Below are positions 7,821 through 15,620 of a stretch of 54,906 bases of DNA, in pieces (the stretch's first letter is position 1; the number at the start of each line of letters is the position of its first letter). The notes beneath the pieces are model-generated. The model saw only the letters and a list, made by a program, of their open reading frames with translations, did not search any database and was not told where the DNA came from. The stretch covers positions 1-54,906 of the forward strand of contig CAJWYM010000014.1 in the NCBI GenBank assembly GCA_913049555.1, read 5' to 3'. This DNA is from an uncultured Opitutia bacterium (GTDB lineage Bacteria > Verrucomicrobiota > Verrucomicrobiia > Opitutales > CAJWYM01). The translations under genes were made by a program, and so were the position numbers.

Positions 7821-9611
7821 AAGTTCTCTTTCGAAAATCATTTCTTTTGGAAGATGATTGAATAAGGACAAGAAAAGTTCCTCATGAGAGAGCGTTTGCA
7901 GCCTTAGCTTTTCAGGAACAAAATGCATCAATTCTTCGAACTTTTCTTCAGAGAAATCCAAACCTTCCCAATTAATATCTTCATATTTAGGCATCCATCC
8001 TAGTGCAGTTTCTTTTGATTTGCTTTGCCCTCTACATCTTCCAACGATCCATTGCAGAACTCGCATGTTTTGACCAAATCCTGGCCATATAAAGTGGCCC
8101 TCTGCATTTTTTCTAAACCAATTCACATGGAAAATACGAGGAGCCAGTTCTACTCTCTTTCCCATTATAATCCAGTGCCTTAAGTAATCTCCCATATTGT
8201 AACCACAAAATGGAAGCATAGCCATTGGGTCTCTTCTTAATTCTCCGACAGCCCCTTCCTGAGCTGCTGTTTTTTCAGAACTGATTGTGGCTCCAAGATA
8301 AACCCCGTGACTCCAATTAAAAGATTGATACACCAATGGAACGTCTTTTTCTCTTCTGCCCCCGAAAATCATGGCATGAATAGGTACTCCCTCTGGGTCT
8401 TCCCAAGCATCATCAATGGTTGGGCATTGAGAGGCCGGTGCCGTGAAACGAGCATTGGGATGAGCCGCAGGGGTTTGCGAGTCTGGAGTCCAATCATTTC
8501 CTTTCCAGTCGATCAAATGAGCTGGGGGTTTTTCAGTCATTCCTTCCCACCAAACATCGCCCTCATCTGTCAAAGCAACATTGGTGAAAATGCTATTTTT
8601 TGAACAGGATTCAATCGCATTTGGATTGGTTTCTTTAGAAGTGCCAGGAGCTACCCCAAAAAATCCTGCTTCAGGATTGATCGCTCTCATTCTACCTCCC
8701 TTACCCGGTTTCAGCCAAGCAATATCATCGCCTATTGTAGAAATTTTCCATCCTTCCATGCCTTTAGGTGGAATGATCATTGCAAAATTAGTTTTACCAC
8801 AAGCACTAGGAAAGGCAGCGCAAACATATGTTTTTTCTTTTTGTGGGCTTTCTAGTCCAAGAATTAGCATATGCTCAGCCATCCATCCCTGATCTCTTGC
8901 CATACAGGATGCAATTCGCAACGCAAAACATTTTTTACCTAACAAAGCATTTCCGCCATATCCACTGCCAAAAGATACGATGGTTCTGTCCTCCGGGAAA
9001 TGAACAATATAACGATTTTCAGGATTGCAAGGCCACGGGACGTCACAGGTTCCCTCCTGAAGAGGCATTCCAACCGAGTGAAGACAAGGAACGAAAAAGT
9101 CTTTTTCTCCAAGTTGCTCTAAAACTTTAGACCCCATACGAGTCATAATCTTCATATTGACAACCGCATAAGGAGAGTCCGTAACTTGAACTCCAATATG
9201 TGAGATGTTAGAGCCTATAGGACCCATAGAGAAAGGTATGATATAGAGAGTGCGTCCTACCATACAGTTTTTGAAAAGGCCTCTCAATTTGGATCGCATA
9301 GATCGAGGCTCATGCCAATTGTTCGTTGGCCCTGCATCGTCTTCGCTGTAACTACAGATAAAAGTGCGATCTTCAACCCTTGCGACGTCTCTAGGATCCG
9401 AACGGCATAAATAACTGTTGGGTCTCTTCTGTTCGTTCAGTTTTATCATCGTTCCTTGTTGAACCATCATCGACGTGAGTCGATGCCATTCCTCCTCGGT
9501 TCCATCTGCCCAAACGACCTCTTTGGGATTGCACATCTTAATCATTTTAGAGATCCATTTGATCAATGCTTGGTTTTTTGTCTTAGAACTGTCAAAACGA
9601 GGGTCGGCCAT
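7797..9611 (-). CDS. pckG: Phosphoenolpyruvate carboxykinase (GTP)
   Basis: A 604-residue protein, the normal length for the GTP-dependent family. It converts oxaloacetate + GTP to PEP + GDP + CO2, the entry to gluconeogenesis. Visible hallmarks are [15 protein letters not shown], the [10 protein letters not shown]-loop at 267-275 with the hyper-reactive cysteine C271, [11 protein letters not shown] with the metal-binding aspartates, [18 protein letters not shown], and the guanine-pocket region [23 protein letters not shown]. The ATP-type motifs are absent. It is monocistronic and convergent with the upstream-numbered FAD gene, overlapping it by 24 bases. In this window it is the opposite-direction partner of ppc at 44429. 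Confidence 0.97.
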   Translation of the reverse strand: MADPRFDSSKTKNQALIKWISKMIKMCNPKEVVWADGTEEEWHRLTSMMVQQGTMIKLNEQKRPNSYLCRSDPRDVARVEDRTFICSYSEDDAGPTNNWHEPRSMRSKLRGLFKNCMVGRTLYIIPFSMGPIGSNISHIGVQVTDSPYAVVNMKIMTRMGSKVLEQLGEKDFFVPCLHSVGMPLQEGTCDVPWPCNPENRYIVHFPEDRTIVSFGSGYGGNALLGKKCFALRIASCMARDQGWMAEHMLILGLESPQKEKTYVCAAFPSACGKTNFAMIIPPKGMEGWKISTIGDDIAWLKPGKGGRMRAINPEAGFFGVAPGTSKETNPNAIESCSKNSIFTNVALTDEGDVWWEGMTEKPPAHLIDWKGNDWTPDSQTPAAHPNARFTAPASQCPTIDDAWEDPEGVPIHAMIFGGRREKDVPLVYQSFNWSHGVYLGATISSEKTAAQEGAVGELRRDPMAMLPFCGYNMGDYLRHWIIMGKRVELAPRIFHVNWFRKNAEGHFIWPGFGQNMRVLQWIVGRCRGQSKSKETALGWMPKYEDINWEGLDFSEEKFEELMHFVPEKLRLQTLSHEELFLSLFNHLPKEMIFERELLICRLCK

Positions 9612-9918
9612 AAGGATAAACTTGGGTTAGAGTTAGAAATGGGTAAAAATTAACTTCAATTTTAATTAGAGACAATATTTAATACAATGTAGGCTAAAAT
9701 TAATGGAGTTTTTGGAATTAGCTATAAATTTTTTATTTTATTTGACTGAAAGCTGGATTTTTATCGTTGTATATCCCTCTGTAAGAATCCAATTTTTTAA
9801 GTTTATTAGTCCCTCATTAAGTGCCCTCCTTTAAGGAATAAAAAAGGATTCCTTTTCTCCTTCTACAGTGATCATTAATTACAATTTAGAAAGACAAAAT
9901 GGAACTTTTTTATAGCAT
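9612..9918. promoter_or_regulatory. Divergent intergenic region between pckG and the photolyase cluster
   Basis: About 300 AT-rich bases between two divergent genes, so promoters for both are expected here, although I cannot assign -35/-10 boxes with confidence. A hairpin, AAGGAAT (9833-9839) with ATTCCTT (9848-9854), lies 64 bases ahead of the plus-strand gene and could be a regulatory or leader element. Confidence 0.4.
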
Positions 9919-10926
9919 ATGTTGAAATTGGGAATTATTGGTGCAGGTTTTTCAGGATTGTCGTTGGCAATTCTTCTCAAAGACCTCATGGAGGTGACTC
10001 TTTTTGAGAAGGGTCATCGCCCCAGCGGTAGAATCCTTTCTTTTGACTCTGATACTTGTTCTTTTGATCTTGGAGCTCAATATTTTACTGCCAGAACAAA
10101 AGTATTCCAAGATTTCATTCGGCCTCTTGTTGATCTTGGCACAATCAAGCGTTGGAATGCGAAGCACGTTAGAATCCAAAATGGTGTCCTAATAGAGCGT
10201 AAAAATTGGATGGATGATGAGCCTCGATATGTAGGTTGTCCAAGAATGAATTGTGTGGCTGAATATTTATCACAAGATTTAAACATTCAAACAAGTTCTA
10301 GTATATCCTCTCTCAACAAACTAGACAAATGGCAGTTGCTTGAGGAGAATGGAACTATTCATGGAGGTTTCGACTGGGTGGTTTCTACATTGCCCGCACC
10401 CTCAGCAAAAAATCTATTGCCTGAGTCTTTCAAATACCATTCAACCCTTTCCTCTGTACCCATGCGACCCTGCTTTTCTTTAATGCTTGGATTTGAGAAT
10501 GATAGGTGCATTGAATTTGAAGCGGCTCATGTTTTAAATGCAGAGATCAGCTGGATTGCAGTCAATAGTCATAAACCCGAAAGAAAAGGTTTGTATACGC
10601 TTATGGTTCACTCCTCAATGGAGTTCGCTGAAAAATACAAAGCAGTTTCCAAATCAGAGATCATTCAACATATGATTCATGAGACCAGTCAAGTCTTAGG
10701 TCAGGATTTGAACTCGGCAGCCTTCAAAGATCTTTACAAATGGCAATACGCTAACAACGCTCAAAAAGAGAATACACCAATATTGATCGATTCAGATCTT
10801 CAACTTGCTGCATGCGGAGATTGGTGCTTAGGAGGAAGAGTCGAGGGAGCATTCACCTCTGCATGGAATCTTTCTAACTCGATTCAAGAAATTCTTTATG
10901 GAACAATCAACGAACAAACAAAGTAA
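9919..10926 (+). CDS. FAD-dependent oxidoreductase of the photolyase cluster
   Basis: A 335-residue member of the renalase-like flavoprotein group, related to the protein at 6843. LGIIGAGFSGLSLAILL at 3-19 is the FAD-binding Rossmann motif, then FEKGHRPSGRI and FDLGAQYFTAR, and at the C-terminus AACGDWCLGGRVEGAFTSAWNL, the second flavin contact. Genes of this type commonly sit beside photolyase, TIGR03643 and DUF2256 genes, which is exactly the arrangement here; the substrate and the link to photorepair are unknown. It begins at ATG 9919 with no Shine-Dalgarno and is followed 30 bases later by the TIGR03643 gene. It probably leads the operon. Confidence 0.85.
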   Translation: MLKLGIIGAGFSGLSLAILLKDLMEVTLFEKGHRPSGRILSFDSDTCSFDLGAQYFTARTKVFQDFIRPLVDLGTIKRWNAKHVRIQNGVLIERKNWMDDEPRYVGCPRMNCVAEYLSQDLNIQTSSSISSLNKLDKWQLLEENGTIHGGFDWVVSTLPAPSAKNLLPESFKYHSTLSSVPMRPCFSLMLGFENDRCIEFEAAHVLNAEISWIAVNSHKPERKGLYTLMVHSSMEFAEKYKAVSKSEIIQHMIHETSQVLGQDLNSAAFKDLYKWQYANNAQKENTPILIDSDLQLAACGDWCLGGRVEGAFTSAWNLSNSIQEILYGTINEQTK

Positions 10927-10944
10927 AATTATAATCTTCTCAAT

Positions 10945-10950
10945 GAGGAG
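10945..10950 (+). promoter_or_regulatory. Ribosome binding site GAGGAG
   Basis: GAGGAG six bases before ATG 10957 is one of the few strong Shine-Dalgarno sequences in this window; most neighbouring genes have none. It fixes the start of the TIGR03643 gene and implies boosted translation of that small protein. Confidence 0.7.
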
Positions 10951-10956
10951 TTTTTT

Positions 10957-11205
10957 ATGAAAAAAAATACCCAAAATGAAAATTTAGTAATCGAGTTGGC
11001 CTGGTGTGACAAGACCTCCTTTGAAGAAATTGAAAAAGTCACTGGCTTGTCCGAGTCTGAGACGATTATGATCATGAGAAATAATCTCAAGCCATCCAGC
11101 TTTCGACTTTGGAGAAAGCGAGTATCTGGTAGGATTGCCAAGCATAAAAAGAAGAAAGTGGATTTGGATAAGAATATAGATAAGAGCCCTTTACCTGATT
11201 ATTAA
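10957..11205 (+). CDS. TIGR03643 (DUF2805) family small protein
   Basis: An 82-residue basic protein. The core, VIELAWCDKTSFEEIEKVTGLSES, followed by IMRNNLKPSSFRLWRKRV and a Lys-rich stretch, matches the TIGR03643/DUF2805 family. The EIEKVTGLSE helix-turn-helix-like segment and the basic tail suggest nucleic-acid contact, but no function is established. The family is known for its association with photolyase genes, as here: FAD oxidoreductase upstream and CPD photolyase downstream. It is preceded by an unusually good Shine-Dalgarno. Confidence 0.85.
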   Translation: MKKNTQNENLVIELAWCDKTSFEEIEKVTGLSESETIMIMRNNLKPSSFRLWRKRVSGRIAKHKKKKVDLDKNIDKSPLPDY

Positions 11206-11339
11206 AAAGGATTGAACTTTTAAGATTACCGTCGTTTTTAAGAGGAATAATTTTGGCATGGTCTTCAAATAGATTTACCATTCAAAAATCCAACTTAGAC
11301 CTCTTTGCCCTTAAATCCCTCGTCCTCTTAGATTTCATT

Positions 11340-12761
11340 ATGAAACAAAAAATAGTTTTATTCTGGTTTCGCCAAGATTTACGATTGTTAGACAATCCAG
11401 GTCTTTCCTATGCTGCGAAATTTGGAAATGTTTTACCCATCTACATCTTAGATGATCAAAATTCTGGAATGCAAAAAATGGGCGGAGCCAGTCGGTTTTG
11501 GTTGCACCATTCATTGTATTCATTGCGTGCCTCATTAAAGGGTCATTTGTCTGTTTATCAAGGAGATCCTAAGAGTGTTTTCAACGACCTTCTTAATCGT
11601 TATGAAGTTCAAGGAGTTTTCTGGAATCGATGTTACGAGCCTTGGAGAATCCAAAGAGATAAAACTTTAAAAAATTACCTTAAAAGTCTTCCTATTCAAA
11701 CAAGAACATTCAATGCTTCTCTTCTCTGGGAACCTTGGGATATACAAAAAAAGGATGGCAAGCCTTACACCGTTTTTTCTCCCTTCTATCGCAAGGGATG
11801 TTTGAAAGCGGAGACCCCACGAGAACCTTTACCAAGAGTGGTTCAATTAAAATCCGTGTATGACCCTTCTGAACTGGGTATAGATTCACTCAATTTATTG
11901 CCTAATAATAGGTGGGATGTGCAATTAGAAACTCATTGGGAAATTGGAGAGAATGCGGCCCACAATCGTTACCAAGAATTTATCAAAGAAGGATTGTCCA
12001 ACTACAAGGAAGGGAGGAATTTGCCTGCCACGCCTTGTGTATCAAGATTGTCTCCATACATCCATTTCGGTGAAATTTCTCCCAATTACATATGGCATGA
12101 GGTTCAGAGCTTAGGCTCTAATAAAAATATCGATCATTTTTGCAGTGAACTGGGATGGCGAGAATTTTCATACTCACAACTTTATTACAATCCAGATTTA
12201 CCTGATAAAAATCTTCAATCAAAATTTGATTCCTTTCCTTGGAGAAAAGACAGTAAAAATTTAAGAAAGTGGCAAAAGGGAATTACAGGAATTCCGATGG
12301 TAGATGCAGGAATGCGTGAACTTTGGCAGACTGGTTATATGCATAATAGATCTAGAATGATTGTGGGTTCTTTTTTAGTCAAAAACTTGCTGATACATTG
12401 GCACCATGGGGAGCAATGGTTTTGGGACACTTTAATCGATGCGGATCTGGCTAATAACAGTGCTAGCTGGCAGTGGACTGCTGGTTGTGGAGCGGATGCC
12501 GCTACCTATTTTCGAATTTTTAATCCGGTCATTCAAGGTTTGAAACTAGATCCAGAGGGATCTTACGTTCGCAAATTCATCCCTGAGATTGCAAGTCTTC
12601 CCAATGAATATCTTTTCAGCCCCTGGGATGCTCCAGTCGAGATCCTTGACAAAGCAGGGATTCAATTAGGATTGACGTATCCAAATCCTATTGTGGATTT
12701 AAACCAATCTAGAGATACGGCTCAAGAGGCGTTTCAATTATTAGAGGAAGTATCGTTATGA
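11340..12761 (+). CDS. phrA: Class I cyclobutane pyrimidine dimer photolyase
   Basis: A 473-residue DNA photolyase that uses blue light and reduced FAD to split cyclobutane pyrimidine dimers. The N-terminal antenna domain starts with VLFWFRQDLRLLDNPGL. The FAD domain shows SRLSPYIHFGEISPNYIW, WREFSYSQLYYNP, GIPMVDAGMRELWQTGYMHNR and the signature ADLANNSASWQWTAGCGADA, followed by YFRIFNPVIQG. The reading frame stays open upstream to 11253, but the N-terminal family motif starts right after ATG 11340, so that start is chosen. Its stop overlaps the next gene's start as ATGA, indicating translational coupling. The antenna cofactor (folate or deazaflavin) cannot be told from sequence. Confidence 0.95.
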   Translation: MKQKIVLFWFRQDLRLLDNPGLSYAAKFGNVLPIYILDDQNSGMQKMGGASRFWLHHSLYSLRASLKGHLSVYQGDPKSVFNDLLNRYEVQGVFWNRCYEPWRIQRDKTLKNYLKSLPIQTRTFNASLLWEPWDIQKKDGKPYTVFSPFYRKGCLKAETPREPLPRVVQLKSVYDPSELGIDSLNLLPNNRWDVQLETHWEIGENAAHNRYQEFIKEGLSNYKEGRNLPATPCVSRLSPYIHFGEISPNYIWHEVQSLGSNKNIDHFCSELGWREFSYSQLYYNPDLPDKNLQSKFDSFPWRKDSKNLRKWQKGITGIPMVDAGMRELWQTGYMHNRSRMIVGSFLVKNLLIHWHHGEQWFWDTLIDADLANNSASWQWTAGCGADAATYFRIFNPVIQGLKLDPEGSYVRKFIPEIASLPNEYLFSPWDAPVEILDKAGIQLGLTYPNPIVDLNQSRDTAQEAFQLLEEVSL

Positions 12762-14296
12762 AGAGTTTGAGGCTTATTTTAGGGGACCAACTGTCAAGAT
12801 CCATATCCAGTCTCGTTGATTTTGATTCCTCTCAAGACAGGGTTCTGATGTGTGAAGTTTGGGAGGAGGCAACCCACGTGAAGCACCATAAAAAGAAAAT
12901 CGCCTTTCTTTTTTCAGCGATGCGGCATTTTGCTAAATCTCTTCAGGAAGAGGGCTTGAATGTTGCCTTTGTTCCACTGGATGATCCAAAAAATTCAGGC
13001 TCTTTGAAAGGCGAAGTGAAGCGAATGCTTCAGAGTGAAAAGTTCGATCGTATCATTGTTACCTTCCCAGGAGAGTTCCGAGTGCTCGAAGATATAAAGC
13101 ATTGGGAAGCCGATTTCGGGTTGCCAATTGAAGTCAGAGAGGACGATCGATTTTTATGTTCTCCCATTGAGTTTACTCATTGGGCAAAGAGTCGTAAGCA
13201 ACTTCGAATGGAATATTTTTACCGGGATATGCGTAAAAAGTATAACATCTTAATGGACGGGCAAGATCCGGTTGGAGGACAGTGGAACTATGACTCCGAA
13301 AATCGCAAACCTCCTAAAGAAGGCTTGAATGTTCCAAAATCTTTTGTTGGAGAAATGGATGCAATCACCCAAGAAGTGATTGCCATGGTCGCTGAGAGAT
13401 TTGACAGTCATTTTGGAGACTTAGATCCCTTTTATTTCGCAGTTACTCGAGCAGATGCCTTAGAAGTTTTGAAACTCTTTATTGAGGAACGCTTGAATCA
13501 TTTTGGAGATTATCAGGATGCAATGATTCAAGGAGAGGCATGGATGTATCACTCCCACATTAGTTTTTATTTAAACTGCGGTTTGTTGGATCCTTTGGAA
13601 TGTGTTCAAGCCGTCGAGATCGCTTTCCAGAAAGGAAAGGCGCCTCTAAACGCTGTCGAAGGATTTATTCGTCAGATTATAGGTTGGAGGGAATATGTTC
13701 GAGGAATCTATTGGCTGAAAATGCCTGAATATTCATCGGAGAACTTTTTTGAAGCAAAGCGAAATTTACCACCCTTCTATTGGACGGCCCAGACAAAAAT
13801 GAATTGCCTACATCAGTGCGTATCAGAAACCAAACAAAATGCTTATGCTCATCATATTCAGCGTTTGATGGTTTTAGGCAATTTTGCTCTGCTTACCGGA
13901 ATTGATCCTAAGTTTGTAAATGAATGGTTCCTAGTTGTTTATGCGGATGCTCATGAATGGGTAGAGCTTCCCAATGTTTCTGGTATGATTTTATTTGCTG
14001 ATGGAGGTTATTTAGCAAGTAAACCGTATGCAGCTGGTGGGGCTTACATCAAGAAAATGTCTAATTATTGTAAAAGTTGCGATTATAAGGTAGCCAAGAA
14101 AAATGGGCCTGATGCTTGCCCTTTCAATTACCTTTACTGGGATTTTCTGGATCGCAACCGAGAAAAGCTCAAAGGGAATCCCCGTATTGGGATGATGTAT
14201 CGAACTTTTGATCGAATGAGTGAAGAGAAGCAGAGCTCTATTCGCGAGGATAGTTCTAAATTTTTGAAAGATATGGATCATGAAGTCATTGTTTAA
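12758..14296 (+). CDS. phrB: Iron-sulfur bacterial cryptochrome/photolyase (FeS-BCP, PhrB-type)
   Basis: A 512-residue protein of the FeS-BCP family, the (6-4) photolyases that carry a 4Fe-4S cluster and a lumazine antenna. It starts LRLILGDQLS, the family N-terminus. The four cluster cysteines are visible at C350, C438, C441 and C454, the same numbers as recalled for Agrobacterium PhrB. The last three lie in SNYCKSCDYKV and GPDACPFNYLYWDF. The FAD pocket includes EGFIRQIIGWREYVRGIYW and WFLVVYADAHEWVELPNV. It overlaps phrA by 4 bases and the next gene by 17 bases, so three proteins are translationally linked. An active (6-4) photolyase is likely; a signalling cryptochrome role cannot be excluded. 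Confidence 0.94.
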   Translation: MKSLRLILGDQLSRSISSLVDFDSSQDRVLMCEVWEEATHVKHHKKKIAFLFSAMRHFAKSLQEEGLNVAFVPLDDPKNSGSLKGEVKRMLQSEKFDRIIVTFPGEFRVLEDIKHWEADFGLPIEVREDDRFLCSPIEFTHWAKSRKQLRMEYFYRDMRKKYNILMDGQDPVGGQWNYDSENRKPPKEGLNVPKSFVGEMDAITQEVIAMVAERFDSHFGDLDPFYFAVTRADALEVLKLFIEERLNHFGDYQDAMIQGEAWMYHSHISFYLNCGLLDPLECVQAVEIAFQKGKAPLNAVEGFIRQIIGWREYVRGIYWLKMPEYSSENFFEAKRNLPPFYWTAQTKMNCLHQCVSETKQNAYAHHIQRLMVLGNFALLTGIDPKFVNEWFLVVYADAHEWVELPNVSGMILFADGGYLASKPYAAGGAYIKKMSNYCKSCDYKVAKKNGPDACPFNYLYWDFLDRNREKLKGNPRIGMMYRTFDRMSEEKQSSIREDSSKFLKDMDHEVIV

Positions 14297-14933
14297 AGTA
14301 GACAGGCCTTACAGTGTATGTGTGATTGATATCGGATCTCCAAAGCTTGGAAACATAGGTTGGTGCTTGAAAGATGCACACTCTAAGAAAGAGCATACGG
14401 GGGATGATTTGGACAAGTTGTTTGTTCATATCGATGCTTCAACCAAAATGGGTGGACTTATAATAGGATTAGAAGCACCTTTGTTTGTTCCCTTACGCAA
14501 GGATTTAATTTTAGCTACAAAAGCTAGAAAAGGCGAGGGGAGAAGACCATGGTCGGCGGGAGCCGGTGCTCAAGTTTTAGCGATGAATTTGCCAATCATG
14601 ATTTACCTTTTTAAAGGGATTCAATCTTTAAGTCCGGATCTTCATTATTTTTTAAATGAGGAAAACTTTTTAGCCAAACCAAAACATGTTATGATGTTTG
14701 AGGCACTGGTGAGCGGAAAAGATAAAGGTTCCAGTCATATCCATGATGCTGAAATTATGGCAACGAGTTGTTACACGGAATCGATGAAATGTCTGCTACC
14801 CCCTTCCATATTAGAGTATGAATATGAAACGGAATTTTTTAATTTGGCTGCTGCCGCACTTCTCCGATGTGGGATTTTAGAGGACCTGAATTCTCTAAAT
14901 GTTTGCTCTCCCATCTACAAACCAAGTGATTGA
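14280..14933 (+). CDS. Uncharacterised photolyase-operon protein, possible RuvC/DUF429-like fold
   Basis: A 217-residue protein I cannot assign to a named family. The layout resembles the RNase H-like/DUF429 group: an N-terminal strand with an Asp (VCVIDIGSPKLGNIGW), a second strand ending in an acidic residue (GLIIGLEAPLF), a conserved-looking Arg/Gly loop (ARKGEGRRPWSAGAGAQVL), and a late helix with Asp (HIHDAEIMATSC). That order of three acidic residues is typical of metal-dependent nuclease folds, but this is inference from pattern only. It starts inside the end of the FeS-photolyase gene (17-base overlap) and is followed 6 bases later by the DUF2256 gene, so it belongs to the photorepair operon. 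Confidence 0.7.
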   Translation: MKSLFKVDRPYSVCVIDIGSPKLGNIGWCLKDAHSKKEHTGDDLDKLFVHIDASTKMGGLIIGLEAPLFVPLRKDLILATKARKGEGRRPWSAGAGAQVLAMNLPIMIYLFKGIQSLSPDLHYFLNEENFLAKPKHVMMFEALVSGKDKGSSHIHDAEIMATSCYTESMKCLLPPSILEYEYETEFFNLAAAALLRCGILEDLNSLNVCSPIYKPSD

Positions 14934-14939
14934 AAAATC

Positions 14940-15113
14940 ATGAAAAAACAAAATTTACCTCAAAAAATATGTCCCGTATGTGAAAGGCCTTTTTCTTGGA
15001 GGAAGAAGTGGAAAAAAATTTGGGAAGAAGTGAAGTATTGTTCTAAAAAATGCAGAGGCAACAGAAATAAAAATAAAAAAATCTGCAATTTATCGGCCCT
15101 TTCCCAAGTTTAG
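14940..15113 (+). CDS. DUF2256 zinc-finger protein
   Basis: A 57-residue ORF found by direct translation. The core, [19 protein letters not shown], then [12 protein letters not shown], is the DUF2256 signature: CPVC plus YCSxxC, four cysteines for one zinc, with the WRKKW block between them. The small basic C-terminal tail fits nucleic-acid binding. DUF2256 genes are habitual companions of photolyase/cryptochrome genes, and here it is the last gene of that operon, 6 bases after the uncharacterised gene. Its function is unknown. Confidence 0.9.
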   Translation: MKKQNLPQKICPVCERPFSWRKKWKKIWEEVKYCSKKCRGNRNKNKKICNLSALSQV

Positions 15114-15620
15114 GTTGGACCTTTTTCCAGTTTCAAAAAGAGACAAATCTTGCGGTTCGTTGATTTTGAAAAATCCTCTTAATTTTATAGAATCCATTAA
15201 AAATGAAACTATAAAATGGTTTCCTTTTAAACAAGAGTCCTCAAACTTCTAAAATTTATATCAATATTTTATAAATCTTTCAAAGGAGAGTCACCCAATT
15301 TGTAGACTGAAAATGGTTTCCTGAATCAGTAGTGGGGCTAAATCCTAATAAAATTGTAGACCCAAATAGCTTTGGTACAAAAACCATCCCAAAAATACAA
15401 GAAAAGGGGGGGATACTACATAAAGAATTTTCCTTCTTCTTATTTGGATCCGATTGTATTTACTTACGTTCAAGAGCTTGGCTGCTCCTGCGTACAAATG
15501 GTGGTGAAAAGAATGACCAATTTTTCTTTCTCCATTGATTTGATAATCGAATCTCCGTTTTCCTTTTCGGAGATACTTCCATTTAAAGTACCACTTCAGC
15601 ATAATGAGTTTAGGTAAATT
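15114..15620. other. Convergent intergenic region, no convincing gene
   Basis: About 500 bases between the photolyase operon (plus) and the glycogen cluster (minus). Short open frames on both strands around 15330-15620 overlap each other and contain no recognisable motif. A perfect inverted repeat, ATCTCCG (15551-15557) and CGGAGAT (15568-15574), could stop transcription from either side but has no T-run. Confidence 0.4.

Noticed and set aside
11253-11339. Upstream extension of the photolyase frame from a TTG
   Set aside because: The family N-terminus begins directly at ATG 11340; the extra 29 residues match nothing.
15345-15602. 85-codon minus-strand frame in the convergent gap
   Set aside because: It is overlapped by similar-size frames on the other strand, is Lys/Arg/Phe-rich as AT-rich noise is, and matches no family.
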